Shown one piece after another: positions 1 to 13,400 of a stretch of DNA of 64,000 nucleotides. The translations under genes and the position numbers were made by a program. The stretch spans positions 1 to 64,000 of the forward strand of contig CAJQUW010009275.1 of NCBI GenBank assembly GCA_907163375.1. The letters are read 5' to 3'. The DNA is from Prostheceraeus crozeri. Taxonomy: Eukaryota > Platyhelminthes > Polycladida > Euryleptidae. The notes under the pieces were generated by a model, which saw only the letters and a list, made by a program, of their open reading frames with translations, was not told where the DNA came from and ran no database searches. The stretch's first letter is position 1, and every line of letters starts with the position of its first letter.

Positions 1-3000
1 CAGTCCGGGTTGCAGATTTCCTGTTTACAAGTTTCGTTTGATGCAGTTGTCTGTCATAATGATATTTCGCGCCCTCTGTAGCTGCATTGACATAATTATC
101 CATTTATTTCGCTAGAATTTCCGCATTTCCATGAATAGGATCAATTGATATTGTCTAAGTCTTTGAATCAGACACACAAATCTTTCGTATTATAGAAAGA
201 CAGAGATCAGTCCGGGTTGCAGATTTCCTGTTTACAAGTTTCGTTTGATGCAGTTGTCTGTTATAATGATGTTTCGCGCTCCGTGTAACTGCATTGACAT
301 AATTATCCATTTGTTTTGCTAGAATTTCCACATATGTATGAATCGGATCGATTGATATTATCTAAGTCTTTGAATCAGACAAACAAATCTTTCGTATTAT
401 AGAAAGACAGAGATAGATTAGGCTATAGCAGTCTGGGTTGCAGATTTCCTGTTTACAAGTTACGTTTGGTGCAGTTGTCTGTTGTAATGATATTTCGCGC
501 CATGTGTAGCTGCATTGACATAATTATCCATTTATTTCGCTAGAATTTCCGCATTTCCATGAATTGGATCAATTGATATTACCTAAGTCTTTGAATCAGA
601 CAAATCTTTCGTATTATAGAAAGACAGAGATAGATTATAGCAGTCCGGGTTGCAGATTTCCTGTTTACAAGTTTCGTTTGATGCAGTTGTCTGTTATAAT
701 GATATTTCGCGCCCTGTGTAGCTGCATTGACATAATTATCCATTTATTTCGCTAGAATTTCCGCATTTCCATGAATAGGATCGACTGATATTGTCTAAGT
801 CTTTGAATCAGACATATCTTTCGAATTATAGGAAGACAGAGATAGATCAGGCTATAGCAGTCTGGGTTGCAGATTTCCTGTTCACAAGTTACGTTTAGTG
901 CAGTTGTCTGTTATAATGATATTTCGAGCTCTGTGTAACTGCATTGACATAATTATCCATTTATTTCGCTAGAATTTCCGCATTTCCATGAATAGGATCG
1001 ACTGATATTGTCTAAGTCTTTGAATCAGACAAACAAATCTTTCGTATTAGGAAGACAGAGATAGATTAGGCTATAGCAGTCTGGGTTGCAGATTTCCTGT
1101 TTACAAGTTTCGTTTGATGCAGTTGTCTGTTATAATGATATTTCGCGCCCTGTGTAGCTGCATTGACATAATTATCCATTTATTTCGCTAGAATTTCCGC
1201 ATTTCCATGAATAGGATCAATTGATATTGTCTAAGTCTTTGAATCAGACACACAAATCTTTCGTATTATAGAAAGACAGAGATAGATTATAGCAGTCCGG
1301 GTTGCAGATTTCCTGTTTACAAGTTACGTTTGATGCAGTTGTCTGTTATAATGATATTTCGAGCTCTGTGTAGCTGCATTGACATAATTATCCATTTATT
1401 TCGCTAGAATTTCCGCATTTCCATGAATAGGATCAATTGATATTATCTAAGTCTTTGAATCAGACAAACAAATCTTTCGTATTATAGAAAGACAGAGATC
1501 AGTCCGGGTTGCAGATTTCCTGTTTACAAGTTTCGTTTGATGCAGTTGTCTGTTATAATGATATTTCGAGCTCTGTGTAGCTGGATTGACATAATTATCT
1601 ATTTGTTTCGCTAGAATTTCCACATATGTATGAATAGGATCAATTGATATTATCTAAGTCTTTGAATCAGACAAACAAATCCTTCGTATTATAGAAAGAC
1701 AGAGATAGATTATAGCAGTCCGGGTTGCAGATTTCCTGTTTACAAGTTACGTTTGGTGCAGTTGTCTGTTATAATGATATTTCGCGCCATGTGTAGCTGC
1801 ATTGACATAATTATCCATTTATTTCGCTAGAATTTCCGCATTTCCATGAATTGGATCAATTGATATTACCTAAGTCTTTGAATCAGACACACAAATCTTT
1901 CGTATTATAGAAAGACAGAGATAGATTTTAAAGCAGTCCGGGTTGCAGATTTCCTGTTTACAAGTTTCGTTTGATGCAGTTGTCTGTTATAATGATATTT
2001 CGCGCCCTGTGTAGCTGCATTGGCATAATTATCCATTTATTTCGCTAGAATTTCCGCATTTCCATGAATAGGATCGACTGATATTGTCTAAGTCTTTGAA
2101 TCAGACAAATCTTTCGTATTATAGAAGACAGAGATAGATTAGGCTATAGCAGTCTGGGTTGCAGATTTCCTGTTCACAAGTTACGTTTAGTGCAGTTGTC
2201 TGTTATAATGATATTTCGAGCTCTGTGTAACTGCATTGACATAATTATCCATTTATTTCGCTAGAATTTCCGCATTTCCATGAATAGGATCGACTGATAT
2301 TGTCTAAGTCTTTGAATCAGACAAACAAATCTTTCGTATTATAGGAAGACAGAGATAGATTAGGCTATAGCAGTCTGGGTTGCAGATTTCCTGTTTACAA
2401 GTTTCGTTTGATGCAGTTGTCTGTTATAATGATATTTCGCGCCCTGTGTAGCTGCATTGACATAATTATCCATTTATTTCGCTAGAATTTCCGCATTTCC
2501 ATGAATAGGATCAATTGATATTGTCTAAGTCTTTGAATCAGACACACAAATCTTTCGTATTATAGAAAGACAGAGATAGATCAGTCCGGGTTGCAGATTT
2601 CCTGTTTACAAGTTACGTTTGATGCAGTTGTCTGTTATAATGATATTTCGCGCTCTGTGTAGCTGCATTGGCATAATTATCCATTTATTTCGCTAGAATT
2701 TCCGCATTTCCATGAATAGGATCAATTGATATTATCTAAGTCTTTGAATCAGACAAACAAATCTTTCGTATTATAGAAAGACAGAGATCAGTCCGGGTTG
2801 CAGATTTCCTGTTTACAAGTTAGGTTTGATGCAGTTGTCTGTTATAATGATATTTCGCGCTCTGTGTAGCTGGATTGACATAATTATCTATTTGTTTCGC
2901 TAGAATTTCCACATATGTATGAATAGGATCAATTGATATTATCTAAGTCTTTGAATCAGACAAACAAATCCTTCGTATTATAGAAAGACAGAGATAGATT

Positions 3001-6000
3001 ATAGCAGTCCGGGTTGCAGATTTCCTGTTTACAAGTTACGTTTGGTGCAGTTGTCTGTTATAATGATATTTCGAGCTCTGTGTAGCTGCATTGGCATAAT
3101 TATCCATTTATTTCGCTAGAATTTCCGCATTTCCATGAATAGGATCGACTGATATTATCTAAGTCTTTGAATCAGACAAATCTTTCGTATTATAGAAGAC
3201 AGAGATAGATTAGGCTATAGCAGTCTGGGTTGCAGATTTCCTGTTTACAAGTTTCGTTTGATGCAGTTGTCTGTTATAATGATGTTTCGCGCTCCGTGTA
3301 GCTGCATTGACATAATTATCCATTTGTTTTGCTAGAATTTCCACATATGTATGAATCGGATCGATTGATATTATCTAAGTCTTTGAATCAGACAAACAAA
3401 TCTTTCGTATTATAGAAAGACAGAGATAGATTAGGCTATAGCAGTCTGGGTTGCAGATTTCCTGTTTACAAGTTTCGTTTGATGCAGTTGTCTGTTATAA
3501 TGATGTTTCGCGCTCCGTGTAGCTGCATTGACATAATTATCCATTTATTTCGCTAGAATTTCCGCATTTCCATGAATTGGATAAATTGATATTACCTAAG
3601 TCTTTGAATCAGACAAACAAATCTTTCGTATTATAGAAAGACAGAGATAGATTAGGCTATAGCAGTCTGGGTTGCAGATTTCCTGTTTACAAGTTACGTT
3701 TGGTGCAGTTGTCTGTTGTAATGATATTTCGCGCTCTGTGTAGCTGCATTGACATAATTATCCATTTATTTCGCTAGAATTTCCGCATTTCCATGAATTG
3801 GATCAATTGATATTACCTAAGTCTTTGAATCAGACACACAAATCTTTCGTATTATAGAAAGACAGAGATAGATTATAGCAGTCCGGGTTGCAGATTTCCT
3901 GTTTACAAGTTTCGTTTGATGCAGTTGTCTGTTATAATGATATTTCGAGCTCTGTGTAGCTGCATTGGCATAATTATCCATTTATTTCGCTAGAATTTCC
4001 GCATTTCCATGAATAGGATCGACTGATATTGTCTAAGTCTTTGAATCAGACAAACAAATCCTTCGTATTATAGAAGACAGAGATAGATTAGGCTATAGCA
4101 GTCTGGGTTGCAGATTTCCTGTTTACAAGTTACGTTTAGTGCAGTTGTCTGTTATAATGATATTTCGCGCTCCGTGTAGCTGCATTGACATAATTATCCA
4201 TTTGTTTTGCTAGAATTTCCACATATGTATGAATCGGATCGATTGATATTATCTAAGTCTTTGAATCAGACAAACAAATCTTTCGTATTATAGGAAGACA
4301 GAGATAGATTAGGCTATAGCAGTCTGGGTTGCAGATTTCCTGTTTACAAGTTTCGTTTGATGCAGTTGTCTGTTGTAATGATATTTCGCGCCATGTGTAG
4401 CTGCATTGACATAATTATCCATTTATTTCGCTAGAATTTCCGCATTTTTTGAATAGGATCAATTGATATTACCTAAGTCTTTGAATCTGACACACAAATC
4501 TTTCGTATTATAGAAAGACAGAGATAGATTATAGCAGTCCGGGTTGCAGATTTCCTGTTTACAAGTTTCGTTTGATGCAGTTGTCTGTTATAATGATGTT
4601 TCGCGCTCCGTGTAGCTGCATTGACATAATTATCCATTTATTTCGCTAGAATTTCCGCATTTCCATGAATAGGATCGACTGATATTGTCTAAGTCTTTGA
4701 ATCAGACAAACAAATCCTTCGTATTATAGAAGACAGAGATAGATTAGGCTATAGCAGTCTGGGTTGCAGATTTCCTGTTTACAAGTTACGTTTAGTGCAG
4801 TTGTCTGTTATAATGATATTTCGAGCTCTGTGTAACTGCATTGACATAATTATCCATTTATTTCGCTAGAATTTCCGCATTTCCATGAATAGGATCGACT
4901 GATATTGTCTAAGTCTTTGAATCAGACAAACAAATCTTTCGTATTATAGGAAGACAGAGATAGATTAGGCTATAGCAGTCTGGGTTGCAGATTTCCTGTT
5001 TACAAGTTTCGTTTGATGCAGTTGTCTGTTATAATGATATTTCGCGCTCTGTGTAGCTGCATTGACATAATTATCCATTTATTTCGCTAGAATTTCCGCA
5101 TTTCCATGAATAGGATCAATTGATATTGTCTAAGTCTTTGAATCAGACACACAAATCTTTCGTATTATAGAAGACAGAGATAGATCAGTCCGGGTTGCAG
5201 ATTTCCTGTTTACAAGTTACGTTTGATGCAGTTGTCTGTTATAATGATATTTCGAGCTCTGTGTAGCTGCATTGACATAATTATCCATTTATTTCGCTAG
5301 AATTTCCGCATTTCCATGAATAGGATCAATTGATATTATCTAAGTCTTTGAATCAGACAAACAAATCTTTCGTATTATAGAAAGACAGAGATAGATTAGG
5401 CTATAGCAGTCTGGGTTGCAGATTTCCTGTTTACAAGTTTCGTTTGATGCAGTTGTCTGTTATAATGATGTTTCGCGCTCCGTGTAGCTGCATTGACATA
5501 ATTATCCATTTATTTCGCTAGAATTTCCGCATTTCCATGAATAGGATCAATTGATATTGTCTAAGTCTTTGAATCAGACACACAAATCTTTCGTATTATA
5601 GAAAGACAGAGATAGATTATAGCAGTCCGGGTTGCAGATTTCCTGTTTACAAGTTACGTTTGATGCAGTTGTCTGTTATAATGATATTTCGAGCTCTGTG
5701 TAGCTGCATTGGCATAATTATCCATTTATTTCGCTAGAATTTCCGCATTTCCATGAATAGGATCAATTGATATTATCTAAGTCTTTGAATCAGACAAACA
5801 AATCTTTCGTATTATAGAAAGACAGAGATCAGTCCGGGTTGCAGATTTCCTGTTTACAAGTTACGTTTGATGCAGTTGTCTGTTATAATGATATTTCGCG
5901 CTCTGTGTAGCTGGATTGACATAATTATCTATTTGTTTCGCTAGAATTTCCACATATGTATGAATAGGATCAATTGATATTATCTAAGTCTTTGAATCAG

Positions 6001-9000
6001 ACAAACAAATCCTTCGTATTATAGAAAGACAGAGATAGATTATAGCAGTCCGGGTTGCAGATTTCCTGTTTACAAGTTACGTTTGGTGCAGTTGTCTGTT
6101 ATAATGATATTTCGAGCTCTGTGTAGCTGCATTGGCATAATTATCCATTTATTTCGCTAGAATTTCCGCATTTCCATGAATAGGATCGACTGATATTGTC
6201 TAAGTCTTTGAATCAGACAAATCTTTCGTATTATAGAAGACAGAGATAGATTAGGCTATAGCAGTCTGGGTTGCAGATTTCCTGTTTACAAGTTTCGTTT
6301 GATGCAGTTGTCTGTTATAATGATGTTTCGCGCTCCGTGTAGCTGCATTGACATAATTATCCATTTGTTTTGCTAGAATTTCCACATATGTATGAATCGG
6401 ATCGATTGATATTATCTAAGTCTTTGAATCAGACAAACAAATCTTTCGTATTATAGAAAGACAGAGATAGATTAGGCTATAGCAGTCTGGGTTGCAGATT
6501 TCCTGTTTACAAGTTACGTTTGGTGCAGTTGTCTGTTGTAATGATATTTCGCGCCATGTGTAGCTGCATTGACATAATTATCCATTTATTTCGCTAGAAT
6601 TTCCGCATTTCCATGAATTGGATCAATTGATATTACCTAAGTCTTTGAATCAGACACACAAATCTTTCGTATTATAGAAAGACAGAGATAGATTAGGCTA
6701 TAGCAGTCTGGGTTGCAGATTTCCTGTTTACAAGTTTCGTTTGATGCAGTTGTCTGTTATAATGATATTTCGCGCCCTGTGTAGCTGCATTGACATAATT
6801 ATCCATTTATTTCGCTAGAATTTCCGCATTTCCATGAATAGGATCGACTGATATTGTCTAAGTCTTTGAATCAGACAAACAAATCTTTCGTATTATAGGA
6901 AGACAGAGATAGATCAGGCTATAGCAGTCTGGGTTGCAGATTTCCTGTTCACAAGTTACGTTTAGTGCAGTTGTCTGTTATAATGATATTTGGAGCTCTG
7001 TGTAACTGCATTGACATAATTATCCATTTATTTCGCTAGAATTTCCGCATTTCCATGAATAGGATCAATTGATATTGTCTAAGTCTTTGAATCAGACACA
7101 CAAATCTTTCGTATTATAGAAAGACAGAGATAGATTATAGCAGTCCGGGTTGCAGATTTCCTGTTTACAAGTTACGTTTGATGCAGTTGTCTGTTATAAT
7201 GATATTTCGAGCTCTGTGTAGCTGCATTGGCATAATTATCCATTTATTTCGCTAGAATTTCCGCATTTCCATGAATAGGATCAATTGATATTATCTAAGT
7301 CTTTGAATCAGACAAACAAATCTTTCGTATTATAGAAAGACACAGATCAGTCTGGGTTGCAGATTTCCTGTTTACAAGTTTCGTTTGATGCAGTTGTCTG
7401 TTATAATGATATTTCGCGCTCTGTGTAGCTGGATTGACATAATTATCTATTTGTTTCGCTAGAATTTCCACATATGTATGAATAGGATCAATTGATATTA
7501 TCTAAGTCTTTGAATCAGACAAACAAATCCTTCGTATTATAGAAAGACAGAGATAGATTATATAGCAGTCCGGGTTGCAGATTTCCTGTTTACAAGTTAC
7601 GTTTGGTGCAGTTGTCTGTTATAATGATATTTCGCGCTCTGTGTAGCTGCATTGGCATAATTATCCATTTATTTCGCTAGAATTTCCGCATTTCCATGAA
7701 TAGGATCGACTGATATTGTCTAAGTCTTTGAATCAGACAAATCTTTCGTATTATAGAAGACAGAGATAGATTAGGCTATAGCAGTCTGGGTTGCAGATTT
7801 CCTGTTTACAAGTTTCGTTTGATGCAGTTGTCTGTTATAATGATGTTTCGCGCTCCGTGTAGCTGCATTGACATAATTATCCATTTGTTTTGCTAGAATT
7901 TCCACATATGTATGAATCGGATCGATTGATATTATCTAAGTCTTTGAATCAGACAAACAAATCTTTCGTATTATAGAAAGACAGAGATAGATTAGGCTAT
8001 AGCAGTCTGGGTTGCAGATTTCCTGTTTACAAGTTACGTTTGGTGCAGTTGTCTGTTATAATGATATTTCGCGCCATGTGTAGCTGCATTGACATAATTA
8101 TCCATTTATTTCGCTAGAATTTCCGCATTTCCATGAATAGGATCAATTGATATTATATAAGTCTTTGAATCAGACACACAAATCTTTCGTATTATAGAAA
8201 GACAGAGATAGATTATAGCAGTCCGGGTTGCAGATTTCCTGTTTACAAGTTTCGTTTGATGCAGTTGTCTGTTATAATGATATTTCGCGCCCTGTGTAGC
8301 TGCATTGACATAATTATCCATTTATTTCGCTAGAATTTCCGCATTTCCATGAATAGGATCGACTGATATTGTCTAAGTCTTTGAATCAGACAAATCTTTC
8401 GTATTATAGAAGACAGAGATAGATTAGGCTATAGCAGTCTGGGTTGCAGATTTCCTGTTTACAAGTTACGTTTAGTGCAGTTGTCTGTTATAATGATATT
8501 TCGAGCTCTGTGTAGCTGCATTGACATAATTATCCATTTATTTCGCTAGAATTTCCGCATTTCCATGAATAGGATCAATTGATATTGTCTAAGTCTTTGA
8601 ATCAGACACACAAATCTTTCGTATTATAGAAAGACAGAGATAGATTATAGCAGTCCGGGTTGCAGATTTCCTGTTTACAAGTTTCGTTTGATGCAGTTGT
8701 CTGTTATAATGATATTTCGCGCACTGTGTAGCTGCATTGGCATAATTATCCATTTATTTCGCTAGAATTTCCGCATTTCCATGAATAGGATCGACTGATA
8801 TTGTCTAAGTCTTTGAATCAGACAAAACTTTCGTATTATAGAAGACAGAGATAGATTAGGCTATAGCAGTCTGGGTTGCAGATTTCCTGTTCACAAGTTA
8901 CGTTTAGTGCAGTTGTCTGTTATAATGATATTTCGAGCTCTGTGTAACTGCATTGACATAATTATCCATTTATTTCGCTAGAATTTCCGCATTTCCATGA

Positions 9001-9899
9001 ATAGGATCGACTGATATTGTCTAAGTCTTTGAATCAGACAAACAAATCTTTCGTATTATAGGAAGACAGAGATAGATTAGGCTATAGCAGTCTGGGTTGC
9101 AGATTTCCTGTTTACAAGTTTCGTTTGATGCAGTTGTCTGTTATAATGATATTTCGCGCTCTGTGTAGCTGCATTGACATAATTATCCATTTATTTCGCT
9201 AGAATTTCCGCATTTCCATGAATAGGATCAATTGATATTGTCTAAGTCTTTGAATCAGACAAACAAATCTTTCGTATTATAGAAAGACAGAGATCAGTCC
9301 GGGTTGCAGATTTCCTGTTTACAAGTTACGTTTGATGCAGTTGTCTGTTATAATGATATTTCGAGCTCTGTGTAGCTGCATTGGCATAATTATCCATTTA
9401 TTTCGCTAGAATTTCCGCATTTCCATGAATAGGATCAATTGATATTATCTAAGTCTTTGAATCAGACAAACAAATCTTTCGTATTATAGGAAGACAGAGA
9501 TAGATTAGGCTATAGCAGTCTGGGTTGCAGATTTCCTGTTTACAAGTTTCGTTTGATGCAGTTGTCTGTTATAATGATATTTCGCGCCCTGTGTAGCTGC
9601 ATTGACATAATTATCCATTTATTTCGCTAGAATTTCCGCATTTCCATGAATAGGATCAATTGATATTGTCTAAGTCTTTGAATCAGACACACAAATCTTT
9701 CGTATTATAGAAAGACAGAGATAGATTATAGCAGTCCGGGTTGCAGATTTCCTGTTTACAAGTTACGTTTGATGCAGTTGTCTGTTATAATGATATTTCG
9801 CGCTCTGTGTAGCTGCATTGGCATAATTATCCATTTATTTCGCTAGAATTTCCGCATTTCCATGAATAGGATCAATTGATATTATCTAAGTCTTTGAAT

Positions 9900-12800
9900 C
9901 AGACAAACAAATCTTTCGTATTATAGAAAGACAGAGATCAGTCCGGGTTGCAGATTTCCTGTTTACAAGTTACGTTTGATGCAGTTGTCTGTTATAATGA
10001 TATTTCGCGCTCTGTGTAGCTGGATTGACATAATTATCTATTTGTTTCGCTAGAATTTCCACATATGTATGAATAGGATCAATTGATATTATCTAAGTCT
10101 TTGAATCAGACAAACAAATCCTTCGTATTATAGAAAGACAGAGATAGATTATAGCAGTCCGGGTTGCAGATTTCCTGTTTACAAGTTACGTTTGGTGCAG
10201 TTGTCTGTTATAATGATATTTCGAGCTCTGTGTAGCTGCATTGGCATAATTATCCATTTATTTCGCTAGAATTTCCGCATTTCCATGAATAGGATCGACT
10301 GATATTGTCTAAGTCTTTGAATCAGACAAATCTTTCGTATTATAGAAGACAGAGATAGATTAGGCTATAGCAGTCTGGGTTGCAGATTTCCTGTTTACAA
10401 GTTTCGTTTGATGCAGTTGTCTGTTATAATGATGTTTCGCGCTCCGTGTAGCTGCATTGACATAATTATCCATTTGTTTTGCTAGAATTTCCACATATGT
10501 ATGAATCGGATCGATTGATATTATCTAAGTCTTTGAATCAGACAAACAAATCTTTCGTATTATAGAAAGACAGAGATAGATTAGGCTATAGCAGTCTGGG
10601 TTGCAGATTTCCTGTTTACAAGTTACGTTTGGTGCAGTTGTCTGTTGTAATGATATTTCGCGCCATGTGTAGCTGCATTGACATAATTATCCATTTATTT
10701 CGCTAGAATTTCCGCATTTCCATGAATTGGATCAATTGATATTACCTAAGTCTTTGAATCAGACACACAAATCTTTCGTATTATAGAAAGACAGAGATAG
10801 ATTATAGCAGTCCGGGTTGCAGATTTCCTGTTTACAAGTTTCGTTTGATGCAGTTGTCTGTTATAATGATATTTCGCGCCCTGTGTAGCTGCATTGACAT
10901 AATTATCCATTTATTTCGCTAGAATTTCCGCATTTCCATGAATAGGATCGACTGATATTGTCTAAGTCTTTGAATCAGACAAACAAATCTTTCGTATTAT
11001 AGGAAGACAGAGATAGATTAGGCTATAGCAGTCTGGGTTGCAGATTTCCTGTTTACAAGTTTCGTTTGATGCAGTTGTCTGTTATAATGATATTTCGCGC
11101 CCTGTGTAGCTGCATTGACATAATTATCCATTTATTTCGCTAGAATTTCCGCATTTCCATGAATAGGATCAATTGATATTGTCTAAGTCTTTGAATCAGA
11201 CACATAAATCTTTCGTATTATAGAAAGACAGAGATAGATTATGCAGTCCGGGTTGCAGATTTCCTGTTTACAAGTTACGTTTGATGCAGTTGTCTGTTAT
11301 AATGATATTTCGAGCTCTGTGTAGCTGCATTGACATAATTATCCATTTATTTCGCTAGAATTTCCGCATTTCCATGAATAGGATCAATTGATATTATCTA
11401 AGTCTTTGAATCAGACAAACAAATCTTTCGTATTATAGAAAGACAGAGATCAGTCCGGGTTGCAGATTTCCTGTTTACAAGTTACGTTTGATGCAGTTGT
11501 CTGTTATAATGATATTTCGCGCTCTGTGTAGCTGGATTGACATAATTATCTATTTGTTTCGCTAGAATTTCCACATATGTATGAATAGGATCAATTGATA
11601 TTATCTAAGTCTTTGAATCAGACAAACAAATCCTTCGTATTATAGAAAGACAGAGATAGATTATAGCAGTCCGGGTTGCAGATTTCCTGTTTACAAGTTA
11701 CGTTTGGTGCAGTTGTCTGTTATAATGATATTTCGCGCTCTGTGTAGCTGCATTGGCATAATTATCCATTTATTTCGCTAGAATTTCCGCATTTCCATGA
11801 ATAGGATCGACTGATATTGTCTAAGTCTTTGAATCAGACACACAAATCTTTCGTATTATAGAAGACAGAGATAGATTAGGCTATAGCAGTCTGGGTTGCA
11901 GATTTCCTGTTTACAAGTTTCGTTTGATGCAGTTGTCTGTTATAATGATGTTTCGCGCTCCGTGTAGCTGCATTGACATAATTATCCATTTGTTTTGCTA
12001 GAATTTCCACATATGTATGAATCGGATCGATTGATATTATCTAAGTCTTTGAATCAGACAAACAAATCTTTCGTATTATAGAAAGACAGAGATAGATTAG
12101 GCTATAGCAGTCTGGGTTGCAGATTTCCTGTTTACAAGTTACGTTTGGTGCAGTTGTCTGTTATAATGATATTTCGCGCCATGTGTAGCTGCATTGACAT
12201 AATTATCCATTTATTTCGCTAGAATTTCCGCATTTCCATGAATTGGATCAATTGATATTATCTAAGTCTTTGAATCAGACACACAAATCTTTCGTATTAT
12301 AGAAAGACAGAGATAGATTATAGCAGTCCGGGTTGCAGATTTCCTGTTTACAAGTTTCGTTTGATGCAGTTGTCTGTTATAATGATATTTCGCGCCCTGT
12401 GTAGCTGCATTGACATAATTATCCATTTATTTCGCTAGAATTTCCGCATTTCCATGAATAGGATCGACTGATATTGTCTAAGTCTTTGAATCAGACAAAC
12501 AAATCTTTCGTATTATAGGAAGACAGAGATAGATTAGGCTATAGCAGTCTGGGTTGCAGATTTCCTGTTTACAAGTTTCGTTTGATGCAGTTGTCTGTTA
12601 TAATGATATTTCGCGCTCTGTGTAGCTGCATTGACATAATTATCCATTTATTTCGCTAGAATTTCCGCATTTCCATGAATAGGATCAATTGATATTGTCT
12701 AAGTCTTTGAATCAGACACACAAATCTTTCGTATTATAGAAAGACAGAGATAGATTTATAGCAGTCCGGGTTGCAGATTTCCTGTTTACAAGTTACGTTT

Positions 12801-13400
12801 GATGCAGTTGTCTGTTATAATGATATTTCGAGCTCTGTGTAGCTGCATTGACATAATTATCCATTTATTTCGCTAGAATTTCCGCATTTCCATGAATAGG
12901 ATCAATTGATATTATCTAAGTCTTTGAATCAGACAAACAAATCTTTCGTATTATAGAAAGACAGAGATCAGTCCGGGTTGCAGATTTCCTGTTTACAAGT
13001 TACGTTTGATGCAGTTGTCTGTTATAATGATATTTCGCGCTCTGTGTAGCTGGATTGACATAATTATCTATTTGTTTCGCTAGAATTTCCACATATGTAT
13101 GAATAGGATCAATTGATATTATCTAAGTCTTTGAATCAGACAAACAAATCCTTCGTATTATAGAAAGACAGAGATAGATTATAGCAGTCCGGGTTGCAGA
13201 TTTCCTGTTTACAAGTTACGTTTGGTGCAGTTGTCTGTTATAATGATATTTCGCGCTCTGTGTAGCTGCATTGGCATAATTATCCATTTATTTCGCTAGA
13301 ATTTCCGCATTTCCATGAATAGGATCGACTGATATTGTCTAAGTCTCTGAATCAGACAAATCTTTCGTATTATAGAAGACAGAGATAGATCAGGCTATAG
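9900..13400 (+). repeat. Seven-monomer higher-order repeat, about 1.5 kb
   Basis: The rare variant with ctggattgac in place of ctgcattgac falls at 10,020, 11,532 and 13,050 (steps of 1,512 and 1,518 bp). The gatgtttcgcgctccg variant falls at about 10,430, 11,947 and 13,459, with the same step. The order of the intervening monomers is conserved, so the unit being copied here is a block of seven monomers. The same marker recurs at 5,911 and 7,429 (1,518 bp), so this form is typical of the left part of the array. Confidence 0.8.

Noticed and set aside
100-135. Possible CENP-B box in the monomer (tttcgctagaatttccgca)
   Set aside because: The TTCG and central A of the box are present, but the essential CGGG half reads TTCC, so only about half of the required bases match.
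8106-8321. Open frames of 60-71 codons in the satellite (also 564-755, 18,318-18,503, 19,990-20,193, 22,568-22,783 and 33,344-33,526)
   Set aside because: They are the same accidental frame across one monomer and its linker. They vary with each substitution, and most monomers break them.
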